Source: Rummeliibacillus suwonensis (lineage in GTDB: Bacteria > Bacillota > Bacilli > Bacillales_A > Planococcaceae). Taken from it: 64,000 nucleotides of DNA. The notes below the pieces were generated by a model. The model was not told where the DNA came from and searched no databases. It saw nothing but the letters and a program-made list of their open reading frames with translations. Made by a program: the position numbers and the translations under genes. The stretch covers positions 34,144 to 98,143 of the forward strand of contig NZ_VCBL01000003.1 of assembly GCF_007896435.1 (NCBI RefSeq), read 5' to 3'. This document shows, piece by piece, positions 1-13,366 of the stretch. How positions within the stretch are numbered: position 1 is the stretch's first letter; every line of letters begins with the position of its first letter.

Positions 1-1273
<1,273 letters not shown>

Positions 1274-1383
1274 AGTTAAGTTTGAAAGCTCATTTGCTTT
1301 GCTAGCGTATCATCCGAAGATGATATCTATTTTGTCTTTGTCACTAACGGAGGTTAGTGAACAAATTTTATTGATTAACGTCT

Positions 1384-1406
1384 TGCTTGTTCAGTTTTCA
1401 AGGTTC
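1384..1406 (-). promoter_or_regulatory. rrn leader boxA-like antitermination/processing sequence
   Basis: The minus strand reads CCTTGAAAACTGAACAAG here. This matches the leader sequence that recurs in Bacillales rRNA operons just downstream of the promoters and upstream of 16S. It is thought to act in antitermination and precursor processing. It lies between the promoter at 1434-1462 and the 16S 5' end. Confidence 0.6.
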
Positions 1407-1433
1407 ATATTGCTATCATTTAACAACTTAATT

Positions 1434-1462
1434 ATTATACCAACAATAGCATTAGTTGTCAA
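1434..1462 (-). promoter_or_regulatory. rRNA operon promoter (P2-like)
   Basis: On the minus strand a perfect -35 TTGACA (1462-1457) is followed by a 17-base spacer and a perfect -10 TATAAT (1439-1434). This ideal sigma-A promoter sits about 165 bases upstream of the 16S 5' end, the expected place for the proximal rRNA promoter. Confidence 0.85.
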
Positions 1463-1539
1463 TAAATTATTTAATTTATATCTGACAAAATGCTTTTGGC
1501 TATTTAATTAACTTATCATCAATTGTTAGCGGCTTATAT

Positions 1540-1568
1540 AGTCTATCTATTTATTTTTAAAATGTCAA
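1540..1568 (-). promoter_or_regulatory. possible upstream rRNA promoter (P1-like)
   Basis: On the minus strand there is a perfect -35 TTGACA (1568-1563), a 17-base spacer and a weaker -10 TAGACT (1545-1540, four of six). Its spacing of about 106 bases from the proximal promoter resembles the tandem P1/P2 layout of Bacillus rRNA operons. Confidence 0.45.
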
Positions 1569-1623
1569 CACTTTTTTAGAGAATATAAAATTTTTATAAA
1601 TAAACATCAGGTTGAGAAATTCT

Positions 1624-2718
1624 TTATTCTTCTAATAGCAGGCGTTCAATATATATCCTTCTATTCTTTGAAAGATCGATTATATCATTGGATCCATCTA
1701 ATTTAATAACAGGTCTGGTGGCAGAAGTCTTGTTCGTAAATACGATAGAACCTTCTTGACCATTTGATAATTCAACTTTAGATCCCAATGATAAATCCGC
1801 CACACAAGTAATTAATGCTTGCACAACTTGAATATTAAACTTTCCAAATTCAGCCTCTCGGATCATCTCTAAAACTTTAAATGGTGACTCTTTTGAACGA
1901 TATATTCTTTCACATGTCATCGCATGAAAAACATCAGCTACAGCAATGATATGTGCAAAGATTGAAATCTTATTTCCTTTTTCGCCTTTTGGATAACCAC
2001 TGCCATCTAATCTTTCATGATGTTGATATACGGCTATTTTCATTTCTGATTTAAGCGTTGATATCCCGTTGATCATTTGAAGACTGTAATATGGGTGTTC
2101 TTGGATTTCTTTAAATTCATATTCCGTTAAAGGACCATTTTTGTCTCGTATCTTTTTATTAATTTTCGCCATTCCACAATCTGCTACAGCCCCTGCTATA
2201 GCGATTTGAAGTATATCCCCTTTGCTATACCCCATTTTCTGAGCAATCACCGCACAGATTAAACTAATAGCTACTGAATGATGATATATGTAGTCCTTAC
2301 TTGTTGAAAATTCATTTAAAATAAAAATTCGTTCTCTTTTTTCTAATACATTATCAATTAAAGGTAATATATACGCTCTAATTTTTGTGATATTTACATT
2401 GCTACCCGATTCCCAGTTTGAAAACTCCACTTTGAATTTTTCAACAACATCTCTGTATTTCTTTTCAAACGGTGTACTAGCAACAGTGGCAACTATGTTC
2501 TCCTGCTCCTCTGATATGGTGGCATCATTTTCTTTAGCTTCGATTGAAGAAGTAATTACAGGAACTTGGGAAATTTGAAAGGCCTGCAACACCGGTAAAT
2601 GTTCACGAGTAATCTTTGTATTTTTATAAATAATCGGATATTGAGTGTTGGCTTTTATATCTTTTGCAATGATACTGCCTAATCGCAAGTCGGACACTCT
2701 TACTAATTTAGTATCCAA
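1624..2718 (-). CDS. HD-GYP-type domain protein with altered HD motif
   Basis: This protein of about 364 residues has an N-terminal region of unknown type (1-130) and an HD-GYP-like domain (about 140-300). HD-GYP proteins are usually cyclic-di-GMP phosphodiesterases. The GYP signature is intact (HHERLDGSGYP, residues 233-243), and a conserved His pair lies at 146-147. The expected HD catalytic pair is replaced by Ala-Asp in VADCGMAKI (Ala179-Asp180), so metal binding and activity are uncertain. I chose the TTG at 2718 because AAAGGGTGG lies seven bases upstream; a GTG 21 bases earlier is possible but would have no ribosome site. It stands alone between the rRNA operon and gyrA. Confidence 0.8.
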   Translation of the reverse strand: MDTKLVRVSDLRLGSIIAKDIKANTQYPIIYKNTKITREHLPVLQAFQISQVPVITSSIEAKENDATISEEQENIVATVASTPFEKKYRDVVEKFKVEFSNWESGSNVNITKIRAYILPLIDNVLEKRERIFILNEFSTSKDYIYHHSVAISLICAVIAQKMGYSKGDILQIAIAGAVADCGMAKINKKIRDKNGPLTEYEFKEIQEHPYYSLQMINGISTLKSEMKIAVYQHHERLDGSGYPKGEKGNKISIFAHIIAVADVFHAMTCERIYRSKESPFKVLEMIREAEFGKFNIQVVQALITCVADLSLGSKVELSNGQEGSIVFTNKTSATRPVIKLDGSNDIIDLSKNRRIYIERLLLEE

Positions 2719-2867
2719 ATAAATTACCACCCTTTGCACTTGATTTGTCTATGATTTATTGTAACTGAATTTTTTCCAATTGTAATTATAGAATGAATAC
2801 CATTGAATTTTATTAAGAACATGTAAAAAAACAAACTGATCTCTATTAGCCCACTCAAAATTCAAAA

Positions 2868-2995
2868 TGAACCTTCACATAAATGGAAATTTTCTTCATC
2901 TCAAACTATGCATTCGTTGAACCAATCGAGCTTTTACAGAGAGTTGTTTCCACCTTGTCCTCTAACCAACTTTTTTCATACTAGATGATGGCGGC
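2868..2995 (+). repeat. degenerate copy of dispersed two-hairpin repeat (family 1)
   Basis: The stretch contains GTTGAACCAATCG followed by CAGAGAGTTGTTTCC and is preceded by a TTTTCTTCAT block. This is the same order of blocks as in the full copies near 27.97 and 46.93 kb, but much diverged. The rest of the 2740-3379 gap holds no gene or clear signal that I can support. Confidence 0.4.
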
Positions 2996-3379
2996 ATAAT
3001 TTAGCCACCTTATGGATTTTCTGTATAAAAGGTTTTCTTATGTACAAATTACTCATGAAAATTTACTTAAGTCTTGATATAAGGCTTACTACTCATGTGT
3101 ATATATAGTAATAATATATTAAACATTCTATTTCAGGTTATCGTTCATTATAACGTATTTTTCTACTAACTACAGCTGAACGACTAAGATTCTATAAAAA
3201 AATATAGGTACCCTCAAATATAGCTATTATTTTATCAAAAACTTTACATAGAACTTTTCACATTTACCTCAAAATGGGGAGGCTTAGCTCATCAGCACAC
3301 GGCTGAGAGAGGCAGAAAAAAGGGGAAAAGAGAGGAGAATAAGATCTTTTTAAATCCCCCTCCATATTTGTGATATAAA

Positions 3380-3418
3380 AAACAAAAAAGGGAGCTGACA
3401 CGCATCCCTTTTTGTTTT
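3380..3418 (-). terminator. terminator downstream of gyrA
   Basis: An inverted repeat pairs AAACAAAAAAGGGA (3380-3393) with TCCCTTTTTGTTT (3405-3417), 27 bases beyond the gyrA stop. Read on the minus strand it ends in a T-rich run. It is nearly symmetrical and could work in both directions. Confidence 0.75.
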
Positions 3419-3444
3419 TAAATATTCATTTTGATATGGATCAA

Positions 3445-5976
3445 TTATTCTTCTGGGTCTTCCTTATCCTCTGCATTGGTATCCTCTGCATCAGCATTCT
3501 CTTCGGCTGCTTCTGAATAATCTATTTCACTATCTTCTTCTTCGTCAGACTCTTTTTTGACTTTTGCAACGGAGGCAACCAACTCATCATCAGATAAACG
3601 AATTAAACGCACGCCTTGAGTACTTCTTCCCGTTATTGAAATATCATTGATATCCATACGAATGAGCATGCCATTGATCGTCATAAGCATGATATCTTCT
3701 TGACCATCAACTGTTTTCACAGCTACTAGAGGGCCATTTTTATCTGTGATTTGGCAAGTTTTAATACCGACGCCACCACGATTTTGCAAACGGTATTCTC
3801 CCTCAGGAGTTCGTTTGCCATAACCTTTTTCAGTCACAACAAGAATTTCTTGATCTGGTTCAATAATTTCCATACCTACCACGTAATCGTCATCTCTTAG
3901 ACGAATACCACGAACACCAGCCGCAGTACGTCCCATTGAACGGATATCCTTCTCGTTGAAACGTACTAGCATACCATCATGTGTACCGATAATAATTTCC
4001 TTTTTACCATCTGTTAAACGAACGGAGATCAACTCATCATCATCACGTAATGAAATAGCGATTAGACCATTTGTTCGGATATTGGCAAAGTTCGATAATG
4101 GCGTACGTTTTGTAACTCCTGTACGTGTCGTAAAGATAAAGTATGCATCTTCATCATATGATGCTACACGAATCATAGCCGTTACTTTTTCTTTCTTTTC
4201 AACATTTAACAAATTAACTAAAGGTAATCCTTTGGCTGTCCTACCAAACTCAGGAATTTCATAACCTCTCGCTTTAAATACTTTACCTTTTGAAGTAAAG
4301 AACAAAATCGTATCATGTGTCGATGTATACAGTAGATGTTCTACAAAATCATCTTCATGGGTTCCCATACCTTGTACACCACGACCACCGCGTCGTTGAC
4401 TACGATACGTATTGGCAGGAAGACGTTTAATATAGCCGTTATGCGTTAATGTAATCACTGAATTTTCACGTGGGATTAAATCTTCATCTTCAATCAATTC
4501 CATGCCGCCAGAAGTAATTTCTGTGCGACGTGCATCATTAAAACGTTCTTTTATGTCTAACAATTCATCGTGAATAATATGAAGAATTCTTGCTTCGTCT
4601 GCTAATATTTCTTTTAATTCTTTAATAAGCTTCAATAATTCCTGATACTCTGCCTCAATTTTGTCTCGCTCTAAACCTGTTAAACGTTGTAAACGCATAT
4701 CTAAAATGGCTTGTGCTTGTCGTTCACTTAAACTAAATGTTTCCATCAAACCACTTTTCGCTTCTTCAGTTGTTTGAGATGCACGGATCAAACTAATAAT
4801 TTCATCGATATGATCAAGTGCTATACGTAAGCCTTCTAAAATATGAGCACGATTTTCAGCTTTGCGTAACTCAAATTCAGTACGTCTACGAATGACCACT
4901 TTTTGATGCTCTAAGTAATGATACAAGGTTTCTTTTAAACTCAAAACTTTTGGTTGTCCACCAACAAGAGCCAGCATATTAATACCAAAGCTTGTTTGCA
5001 TAGCTGTTTGTTTATATAAGTTATTTAGTACAACATTGCCATTTGCGTCTTTTCTAACATCAATGGTGATGCGCATTCCTGTACGGTCAGATTCATCACG
5101 GATATTTGTAATACCATCGATTTTCTTATCGCGTACTAATTCCGCAATCTTCTCGATTAAACGTGCTTTATTGACTTGATAAGGAAGTTCGTGAACAATA
5201 ATGGTTTCTTTACCATTTGAATTTTGTTCAATTTCAACTCGAGCACGAATAATAATAGAGCCACGGCCTGTTTCATATGCACGACGAATACCGCTTCTTC
5301 CTAGTATTAATCCACCAGTTGGAAAATCAGGCCCAGGTATAATTTCCATCAATTCCTCTGTAGTGATAGCAGGGTTATTAGAAACGGCTAATACACCATC
5401 AATGACTTCTCCTAATTGATGTGGTGGGATATTGGTCGCCATCCCAACAGCAATCCCTGAAGCACCATTAACAAGTAAATTTGGATAACGAGCAGGTAAC
5501 ACTACTGGTTCTTTTTCATTACCATCATAGTTATCTTGAAAATCAATCGTATCTTTATTGATATCACGTAGCACTTCCATTGAGATTTTAGACATACGTG
5601 ATTCTGTATAACGCATTGCTGCCGCTCCATCACCGTCGACAGAACCAAAGTTACCATGACCATCTACTAACATATAACGATAGCTAAAATCTTGTGCCAT
5701 ACGAACCATTGCTTCGTAAATAGAAGAGTCACCATGAGGGTGATACTTACCCATTACGTCCCCAACAATACGAGCGGATTTTTTATATGGTTTATCAGAA
5801 GTACTACCTAACTCTTGCATTCCATATAAAATACGGCGCTGTACAGGTTTAAGACCATCACGAACATCTGGTAATGCACGAGAAACGATAACACTCATTG
5901 CATAATCTAAAAATGAAGTTTTAATTGTTTTGGTAATTTTAACTCCTTTAACTCCGGAGTTGTTTGTTTCAGACAA
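3445..5976 (-). CDS. gyrA: DNA gyrase subunit A
   Basis: GyrA is the breakage-reunion subunit that with GyrB introduces negative supercoils. The catalytic tyrosine is Tyr123 in AAMRYTES. The quinolone-resistance region reads HGDSSIYE with Ser84, Ser85 and Glu88, the same residues and numbering as wild-type Staphylococcus aureus, so no common resistance change is present. The GyrA box [10 protein letters not shown] and the C-terminal beta-pinwheel are present. The last 40 or so residues are a strongly acidic tail, a feature known to tune supercoiling in some GyrA proteins. The 843-residue length is normal. It follows gyrB by 25 bases and is the last gene before a terminator. Confidence 0.98.
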   Translation of the reverse strand: MSETNNSGVKGVKITKTIKTSFLDYAMSVIVSRALPDVRDGLKPVQRRILYGMQELGSTSDKPYKKSARIVGDVMGKYHPHGDSSIYEAMVRMAQDFSYRYMLVDGHGNFGSVDGDGAAAMRYTESRMSKISMEVLRDINKDTIDFQDNYDGNEKEPVVLPARYPNLLVNGASGIAVGMATNIPPHQLGEVIDGVLAVSNNPAITTEELMEIIPGPDFPTGGLILGRSGIRRAYETGRGSIIIRARVEIEQNSNGKETIIVHELPYQVNKARLIEKIAELVRDKKIDGITNIRDESDRTGMRITIDVRKDANGNVVLNNLYKQTAMQTSFGINMLALVGGQPKVLSLKETLYHYLEHQKVVIRRRTEFELRKAENRAHILEGLRIALDHIDEIISLIRASQTTEEAKSGLMETFSLSERQAQAILDMRLQRLTGLERDKIEAEYQELLKLIKELKEILADEARILHIIHDELLDIKERFNDARRTEITSGGMELIEDEDLIPRENSVITLTHNGYIKRLPANTYRSQRRGGRGVQGMGTHEDDFVEHLLYTSTHDTILFFTSKGKVFKARGYEIPEFGRTAKGLPLVNLLNVEKKEKVTAMIRVASYDEDAYFIFTTRTGVTKRTPLSNFANIRTNGLIAISLRDDDELISVRLTDGKKEIIIGTHDGMLVRFNEKDIRSMGRTAAGVRGIRLRDDDYVVGMEIIEPDQEILVVTEKGYGKRTPEGEYRLQNRGGVGIKTCQITDKNGPLVAVKTVDGQEDIMLMTINGMLIRMDINDISITGRSTQGVRLIRLSDDELVASVAKVKKESDEEEDSEIDYSEAAEENADAEDTNAEDKEDPEE

Positions 5977-6001
5977 AATTTTGACCTCCCTTCAGAAATC
6001 T

Positions 6002-7954
<1,953 letters not shown>

Positions 7955-8004
7955 TTAGTATGCATTATTTATAATTCTCTTAAACCTATAAAATCCGCGG
8001 AATA

Positions 8005-9126
8005 CTAGATATTCTCAGTATCCACGGAACCTTGTTTCACATGAAACATCGCTGATTCACGAATTGTCTCATGATCTATCCCCTCTACACTTGTGGTTGT
8101 CACAAAAGTCTGTACTTCACCTTTAATCGTATTCAGTAAATGGGATTGACGGTAATCATCTAACTCCGAAAGAACGTCATCCAGTAACAAGATGGGCGCT
8201 TCCCCAACCTCTTGCTTAATAAGTTCTATTTCAGCCAATTTAAGTGATAAAGCCGTTGTCCGTTGTTGACCTTGTGATCCATATGTTTGTACATCATAAC
8301 CGTTTACGATAAATTGTAAATCATCTCGATGTGGTCCAATAAGTGTAACGCCTCTTTCTAATTCTCGAGGCAAGGATTCTTTTAATTTCGAAGCTAAATG
8401 AATAGCCATTTGTTCTTGTGACCATTCACCATCCATGCCACTAACTGGACGATAGCGGATTTTCATCTTTTCAAGATTCCTTGAAATTTGATAATGAATA
8501 GGGTCTGCCCATCCCTGCAACAATTCCATAAAGTGGAATCTCTTATGGATGACTTTTACAGCCGCTTCAATATACTGCTCTGTATACACGTCAAACATTA
8601 CATCTTGCAATGTTTGTTTACCTTGATTTTGTTTAAGTAAATGATTACGTTGTTTCAACAATTTTTGAAAAGTCAATAAATCATGTAAATATACTGGAGA
8701 AATTTGTCCGATTTCCATATCGAGAAAACGTCTTCTAATTTGAGGACTGCCTTTCACTACAGTTAAATCTTCTGGGGCAAACATTACGACATTCATCTGC
8801 CCAATGTAATCACTTAAACGACTTTGTTCTAAGTGATTTGCTTTTGCCTTTTTTCCTTTTCTAGAAATCGTCAACTCTAACGGTAGATGACCATATTTCT
8901 TCTGAACGTCACCTTCTATTTTACCATAGTCTTTCTCCCAGCGTATCAATTCTTTTTCGTTTGATGTCCGATGGGATTTAGCCATAGCTAACACATAGAT
9001 AGACTCCATCACATTTGTCTTACCCTGTGCATTTTCACCAATGAAAACGTTAATCTTCGGAGAGAAAGATAAATCGAGAGATTCATAATTCCGATAGTTA
9101 GTCAGCTTTAGTCGCTCTATATACAT
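8005..9126 (-). CDS. recF: DNA replication and repair protein RecF
   Basis: RecF is an SMC-like ATPase that helps load RecA at single-strand gaps. The 373-residue protein has a Walker A motif GENAQGKTN (30-38), an ABC signature GSQGQQRT (283-290) and a Walker B motif [12 protein letters not shown] (312-323). It starts one base after the yaaA stop, so the pair is translationally linked. Its C-terminal residues MFHVKQG are encoded by a parS-like sequence (8033-8048), so a partition site is embedded in the coding region. Confidence 0.97.
   Translation of the reverse strand: MYIERLKLTNYRNYESLDLSFSPKINVFIGENAQGKTNVMESIYVLAMAKSHRTSNEKELIRWEKDYGKIEGDVQKKYGHLPLELTISRKGKKAKANHLEQSRLSDYIGQMNVVMFAPEDLTVVKGSPQIRRRFLDMEIGQISPVYLHDLLTFQKLLKQRNHLLKQNQGKQTLQDVMFDVYTEQYIEAAVKVIHKRFHFMELLQGWADPIHYQISRNLEKMKIRYRPVSGMDGEWSQEQMAIHLASKLKESLPRELERGVTLIGPHRDDLQFIVNGYDVQTYGSQGQQRTTALSLKLAEIELIKQEVGEAPILLLDDVLSELDDYRQSHLLNTIKGEVQTFVTTTSVEGIDHETIRESAMFHVKQGSVDTENI
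8033..8048. promoter_or_regulatory. parS-like partition site inside recF
   Basis: The 16-mer TGTTTCACATGAAACA differs from the B. subtilis parS consensus TGTTTCACGTGAAACA only at one central base. Exact copies lie at 18629 and 21408, which supports function. It would be bound by the ParB protein Spo0J encoded at 20752-21591. Confidence 0.85.
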
Positions 9127-9127
9127 G

Positions 9128-9355
9128 TTATTCCTCGCTTTGAGATTCTACCAGATGAAATCTACCATATCCCGGAATACTTACTAAATCTCCTACACGT
9201 AGTTTTCGACCTCTTCTACGATCAATCTCACCATTTACATAGACATCATTCTCTTGCAAAAACCATTTAGCCATTCCACCTGAGCTAATAACATCCATCC
9301 TCTTAAGAAATTGCCCCAGTGTTATAAATTCACTTTCTAATACAATATCATTCAC
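9128..9355 (-). CDS. yaaA: S4-domain RNA-binding protein YaaA (RlbA-like)
   Basis: This 75-residue protein has a single S4 RNA-binding fold ([18 protein letters not shown] ... [17 protein letters not shown]). It occupies the conserved slot between dnaN and recF. The family is thought to act in ribosome assembly, but its exact role is not settled. The stop is one base from the recF start, so the two are probably co-translated. A gap of about 177 bases separates it from dnaN. Confidence 0.92.
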   Translation of the reverse strand: MNDIVLESEFITLGQFLKRMDVISSGGMAKWFLQENDVYVNGEIDRRRGRKLRVGDLVSIPGYGRFHLVESQSEE

Positions 9356-9532
9356 TGTTTTTCATCCTCTACGTCTAATCAAATCCTATATCTATTTTAT
9401 CGAACTTTTGTCCATAAGTAAAAAGGATAGTCACTTAAAGGACCATCCTTTCTAAGAAAAATCTCTTGCAAACCGCACAATTAGCACCAGGTACTAATTA
9501 CGTTTAGGAAATAAGTTATATTCATAAAACAA

Positions 9533-10669
9533 TTAGTAAGTTCGTACAGGTAAAATGAGTTGTAGTATAGCATCATCGTGCACAGAACGAATGATAAATG
9601 GACGCATTGCACCTGTGAATTGAATAATAACTTCTTGTCCATCGATTGCCTTTAAGGCATCCATCATATATTTTGCACTAAATGAAATGCGTAATTCTTC
9701 ACCTTCAAGAGATTCTACTTGGATCTCTTCTTCAACTTTCCCAATTTCAGGGGAATTTGAAGAGATTTCGACTGTATTTTCTCCTAAAGTAGAAAAGCGA
9801 ACAACGTTATTTCGATCTTCACGAGCCAGTAATGATGCACGATCAATCGCTTGCAACAAAGCTTTTCCGTTGATTGTTACATTTGTATTGTATTCTTCTG
9901 GAATTAAACGAGAAGTTTCAGGATAATTCCCTTCTAATAAGCGGGAGAAAAATAAAACATCAGAAGTTTTGAATAAAACTTGCTGGTTCGTCATAAATAT
10001 ATCAACAGGTGTAGTTGAATCGCTTAGGATTTTGCTTAATTCAGTTAAACTTTTACCAGGAATAACAACATCTGCTTCTTCCGTAGGCAAATGTTCTAAA
10101 GTAACCTTTCGACGAGCTAAGCGATGGCTATCTGTTGCAACACAGACTAAACCATCTTCTTTAATTTGCCACTTTACACCTGTCAACACGGGGCGACTTT
10201 CGCTTGCAGAAACAGCAAAAACAGTTTCACGAACAATCGCTTTCAGCAAATCGGAAGGCAATGTGATTTGACGATCCGGTGAAATTTCAGGAAGCATTGG
10301 ATATTCAGTTGCATCTAGTCCAATTAAGTGGAAATCTGATTTACCTGATTGGATTCTTGTTTGGAAGTTGTTTGTTACTTCAATTTCTACTTCATTTGTA
10401 GGTAACTTACGAACAATTTCATTGAACATTCTAGCTTGTAAGACAATAGAGCCTGTTTCATGTACGTGGATAATTTGTTCTCCATCTTCTTCTACAGGAA
10501 TAGAAGTTTGGATGGTAATATCTGCATCACTACCTGTTAATGTCATGCCTTCTGTTGATACATCAATTTTGATGCCTGTCAAAATGGGAATGGTTGTTTT
10601 TGAACTTACGGCTTTCATGACATCATTTAACCCGTCAAGCAAACGATCTCTCATGATATCAAATTTCAT
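9533..10669 (-). CDS. dnaN: DNA polymerase III beta subunit (sliding clamp)
   Basis: DnaN is the ring-shaped processivity clamp that tethers DNA polymerase III and recruits other replication and repair proteins. The ATG at 10669 gives 378 residues, the B. subtilis length, and is preceded by GAGG at a spacing of nine bases; an upstream in-frame GTG lacks a ribosome site. The sequence follows the three-domain clamp pattern and ends in MRPFIIRSVHDDAILQLILPVRTY-type sequence that forms the C-terminal protein-binding pocket. The second half of oriC lies just upstream, between dnaN and dnaA. Confidence 0.97.
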   Translation of the reverse strand: MKFDIMRDRLLDGLNDVMKAVSSKTTIPILTGIKIDVSTEGMTLTGSDADITIQTSIPVEEDGEQIIHVHETGSIVLQARMFNEIVRKLPTNEVEIEVTNNFQTRIQSGKSDFHLIGLDATEYPMLPEISPDRQITLPSDLLKAIVRETVFAVSASESRPVLTGVKWQIKEDGLVCVATDSHRLARRKVTLEHLPTEEADVVIPGKSLTELSKILSDSTTPVDIFMTNQQVLFKTSDVLFFSRLLEGNYPETSRLIPEEYNTNVTINGKALLQAIDRASLLAREDRNNVVRFSTLGENTVEISSNSPEIGKVEEEIQVESLEGEELRISFSAKYMMDALKAIDGQEVIIQFTGAMRPFIIRSVHDDAILQLILPVRTY

Positions 10670-10685
10670 TGTTAATGACCTCACT

Positions 10686-10833
10686 TAATATATTAATTAT
10701 TATTTAAAAAATAGTAGATATAGTAATAGGCGCTGTGGATTTGTGGATAAGTCTTCTAACTCAAATAAAATCAGTCTATCCACATGTAGATAGACTGTGT
10801 ATAAATTTGTTGTTATCTTTCTTGTTATCCACA
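10686..10833. other. oriC, unwinding part (dnaA-dnaN interval)
   Basis: This is the region where the origin opens in B. subtilis-type bipartite origins. Perfect DnaA boxes are at 10742-10750 and 10825-10833; one-mismatch boxes are at 10776-10784 and 10796-10804, and a weaker one at 10734-10742. To their left are a GC step (10730-10733), then six triplets TAG TAG ATA TAG TAA TAG (10712-10729), then an AT-rich tract (10686-10711). Read 3'-5' from the box, the triplets are GAT AAT GAT ATA GAT GAT. This matches the DnaA-trio consensus, where DnaA filaments grow and melt DNA. The layout predicts opening within 10686-10711. Confidence 0.85.
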
Positions 10834-10840
10834 GTAAAAC

Positions 10841-12184
10841 TTATTTGCCTAGCATACTTCTAATCTGTTTAATATCTTGTTGAAGACCTTGATCATCTTT
10901 TAAGAGCGATGATATTTTTTCATGTGCATGGATGACCGTCGTATGGTCACGGCCTCCAAATTCATCACCTATCTTGGGCAAAGAACAATCCGTCATTTCA
11001 CGGGATAGATACATAGCTACTTGTCTAGGAAATGCTATTGATTTTGTACGTCTTTTAGCTGTAAAGTCCTCTAGTTTTATATGATAGTGTTCCCCTACAG
11101 CTTTTTGAATATCTAAAATTGTTAGTGTACGTGGAGTAGCATTTGGGATAATATTCTTCAATGCTTGAGCGGCTAATTCAGCTGTAATGTCTTCATTTAC
11201 AAGAGAAGAGTATGCAACTACACGAATAAGTGCGCCCTCTAATTCACGAATATTCGAGTCGATTTGATTAGCAATATAGAGCATGACTTCATTTGGAATA
11301 TCCAAGTTATCAGCCTTCGCTTTTTTGCGTAAAATAGCGATACGTGTTTCTAAATCTGGTGGGGCAATATCTGTTATTAACCCCCATTCAAAGCGTGAAC
11401 GCAAACGATCCTCCAGTGTCGGTATTTCTTTAGGAGGACGGTCACTAGAGATGATGATTTGTTTTGATTCTTCATGCAACGTATTAAAAGTGTGGAAAAA
11501 TTCTTCTTGAGTTGATTCTTTTCCTGCTAAAAACTGAATATCATCTATTAGTAACACATCTACATTGCGATACTTATTGCGAAATTCTTCTGCTCTGTTA
11601 TCGCGAATCGAATTAATAAACTCATTTGTAAACTTTTCAGATGACAAATAAACAACTTTCGCTTTTGGATTATGCTCCAATACATAATGTCCAATAGCGT
11701 GCATTAAGTGGGTTTTACCTAGACCAACGCCACCATAGATAAACAGCGGATTGTAAGCATTGGCGGGAGCCTCTGCTACCGCCAATGAAGCTGCATGTGC
11801 AAAACGATTTCCTGATCCGATGACAAATGTATCGAATGTATATTTTGTATTTAACATGCTCAAAGAAGTATCCGGTTGCTCATCATAATTTTTTTGAATG
11901 GGTGTAGATGGGATATCAAAATTCTCTATGTTCGGATCCTGTTGAACAACGAAACGAATGCGTAAATCTTTTCCGGTCAATTCAGCTAAAATAGCTGCAA
12001 TTAAGTGAACGTAATGATTTTCGAGCCATTCACGACCAAAAGAATTGGGCGCCGCGATCGTTACAGTATCACCAGTATAGGCCAACAATTTCGTTGATTT
12101 CAGCCAAGTTTCAAAGCTTGGTTTGGAGATCTTTTGCTTCGCTTCTGAGAGTACTTTATCCCATAACTCTTCAATATGTTCCAA
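10841..12184 (-). CDS. dnaA: chromosomal replication initiator DnaA
   Basis: DnaA binds DnaA boxes, forms a filament on oriC and opens the duplex. The 447-residue protein has domain I (1-80), a short linker, an AAA+ domain with Walker [10 protein letters not shown] (151-159) and Walker B LLIDDIQF (211-218), and domain IV with the box-recognition signature [19 protein letters not shown] (400-418). Length and motifs match B. subtilis DnaA. DnaA boxes lie on both sides, giving the bipartite origin and allowing autoregulation. The ATG has an AAAGGAG site upstream. Confidence 0.98.
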   Translation of the reverse strand: MEHIEELWDKVLSEAKQKISKPSFETWLKSTKLLAYTGDTVTIAAPNSFGREWLENHYVHLIAAILAELTGKDLRIRFVVQQDPNIENFDIPSTPIQKNYDEQPDTSLSMLNTKYTFDTFVIGSGNRFAHAASLAVAEAPANAYNPLFIYGGVGLGKTHLMHAIGHYVLEHNPKAKVVYLSSEKFTNEFINSIRDNRAEEFRNKYRNVDVLLIDDIQFLAGKESTQEEFFHTFNTLHEESKQIIISSDRPPKEIPTLEDRLRSRFEWGLITDIAPPDLETRIAILRKKAKADNLDIPNEVMLYIANQIDSNIRELEGALIRVVAYSSLVNEDITAELAAQALKNIIPNATPRTLTILDIQKAVGEHYHIKLEDFTAKRRTKSIAFPRQVAMYLSREMTDCSLPKIGDEFGGRDHTTVIHAHEKISSLLKDDQGLQQDIKQIRSMLGK

Positions 12185-12263
12185 GCTCTTTCTCCTTTTC
12201 TTAAAAACTATTCTATAAAGTTATAAAATTTTACAGATGATTGTGTTGTGTGTTGGATGAAAA

Positions 12264-12272
12264 ATTATAGCA
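12264..12272 (-). promoter_or_regulatory. dnaA promoter, extended -10
   Basis: On the minus strand TGCTATAAT is a perfect -10 with a TGN extension, 80 bases upstream of the dnaA start. The -35 is weak (GTTAAA-like near 12290). DnaA boxes begin 44 bases further upstream at 12316, consistent with repression of dnaA by its own product. Confidence 0.6.
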
Positions 12273-12315
12273 ATATTAGATTATAGTTTAACTGCTAATC
12301 ACAGTAAACACATTC

Positions 12316-12614
12316 TGTGGATAAATCTTATTATACCTTGGTGGATAAAATTATCCACAAGTTATCAACAATTGTGGATAAGATTTTGTATAGAAAGATT
12401 TATTGACAGAATAAAACACAATAATTGTATCAAGAAAAATATTGAATGACAAGAGCTTTAAGATGTTATCCACAAAATGAATAAATATACATAAATAAGT
12501 TATCCACAACGTATGGACTTGTGTAAAATTCGTGAATAAGTGTTGTGGATAATTTTTTGGTGCAGAAAAATGTTCACAGAAGAATAGATGAGGAGCAGGA
12601 TAAATTGTGGATAA
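12316..12614. other. oriC, DnaA-box cluster (dnaA-rpmH interval)
   Basis: Seven perfect DnaA boxes (TTATCCACA or its complement) lie at 12316, 12351, 12373, 12466, 12500, 12544 and 12606. One-mismatch boxes are at 12340 and 12362. The tight group 12340-12381 holds four boxes. This corresponds to the upstream half of the bipartite Bacillus origin. The interval is AT-rich, and an open reading frame that crosses it on the minus strand is spurious. Confidence 0.92.
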
Positions 12615-12673
12615 CTTGGATATAAAAAAGAAGAAAAATGTTAAGCGAATATGAAGTTTGCTTTTCATGATAG

Positions 12674-12703
12674 TTGACAAAATAGGATGGTAATAGCTAT
12701 AAT
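12674..12703 (+). promoter_or_regulatory. rpmH promoter
   Basis: A perfect -35 TTGACA (12674-12679), an 18-base spacer and a perfect -10 TATAAT (12698-12703) lie about 57 bases upstream of rpmH. This is the strongest promoter between the origin and the rpmH-rnpA genes. Confidence 0.85.
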
Positions 12704-12759
12704 ATACAAGACTGTCTGTAATATTAGATAATAGATTTTTATCAGGAGGTGTCATATAA

Positions 12760-12894
12760 ATGAAACGCACATATCAACCAAAAAAACGTAAGCATAGTAA
12801 AGTACATGGCTTCCGTGCACGTATGGCTACTAAAAATGGTCGTAAAGTAATCGCAGCTCGTCGTCGTAAAGGAAGAAAAGTACTATCAGCATAA
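12760..12894 (+). CDS. rpmH: 50S ribosomal protein L34
   Basis: The product is a 44-residue, very basic protein that begins [20 protein letters not shown] and ends GRKVLSA, the standard L34 sequence and length. CAGGAGG lies just upstream of the ATG. It is the first plus-strand gene beside oriC, as in other bacteria, and its messenger may continue into rnpA past a hairpin at 12903-12931. Confidence 0.97.
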   Translation: MKRTYQPKKRKHSKVHGFRARMATKNGRKVIAARRRKGRKVLSA

Positions 12895-12902
12895 GCATGG
12901 GT

Positions 12903-12931
12903 CCACTGAACAAACTCAGTGGTCTTTTTTC
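12903..12931 (+). terminator. hairpin between rpmH and rnpA
   Basis: CCACTGA (12903-12909) pairs with TCAGTGG (12916-12922) around a six-base loop, followed by TCTTTTTTCTTTT. It has the form of an intrinsic terminator. Placed between rpmH and rnpA it would make L34 mRNA more abundant than rnpA mRNA. Confidence 0.75.
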
Positions 12932-12979
12932 TTTTATAATATGAGGGCGAAGAAGAAAAAAGAATAAGCAGGTGCAAAA

Positions 12980-13366
12980 ATGAAAAAACGCCGCAGAATT
13001 AAAAAAAACGAGGACTTTCAAAAAGTATTTAAAAAAGGAAAGTCGTTCGCGAACCGTCAATTTGTTGTCTACTGTCTTGAAAAAGATGGACAAGAAGAAT
13101 TTAGAATTGGATTATCTGTCAGTAAAAAAATTGCAAAGGCAGTCACAAGAAATCAAATTAAACGTTATGTCCGACAAAGCTTCTTAGAATTAAACGATGA
13201 GCTTCCTCAAAATATGGACTACGTCATTATCGCCCGAAATCCGGCGGCCACCATGAATTTTCATGAAACAAAGAAAAGTTTAGAGCATGTATTGAAAATT
13301 GCGAAGGTTTTAAAACGAAGTAGTAGAGACAACAAGAAATCCCATGATAGAATAATAAAAAAATAA
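12980..13366 (+). CDS. rnpA: ribonuclease P protein component
   Basis: This is the small basic protein subunit that helps RNase P RNA bind precursor tRNA and remove its 5' leader. The 128-residue sequence has the RNR-type motif region [20 protein letters not shown] (about 49-68) and the SVSKK block before it. A lysine-rich C-terminal tail extends past the usual end. It follows rpmH as usual, but the next gene is jag rather than spoIIIJ; only 107 bases separate them. Confidence 0.95.
   Translation: MKKRRRIKKNEDFQKVFKKGKSFANRQFVVYCLEKDGQEEFRIGLSVSKKIAKAVTRNQIKRYVRQSFLELNDELPQNMDYVIIARNPAATMNFHETKKSLEHVLKIAKVLKRSSRDNKKSHDRIIKK

Noticed and set aside
3275-3340. GGCTGAGAG motif recalling a TPP riboswitch
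   Set aside because: The other conserved blocks of the TPP aptamer are absent and no thiamine gene follows.
12351-13093. Long minus-strand open frames across oriC, rpmH and rnpA
   Set aside because: They are shadows of the AT-rich origin and of genuine plus-strand genes, with no ribosome site.
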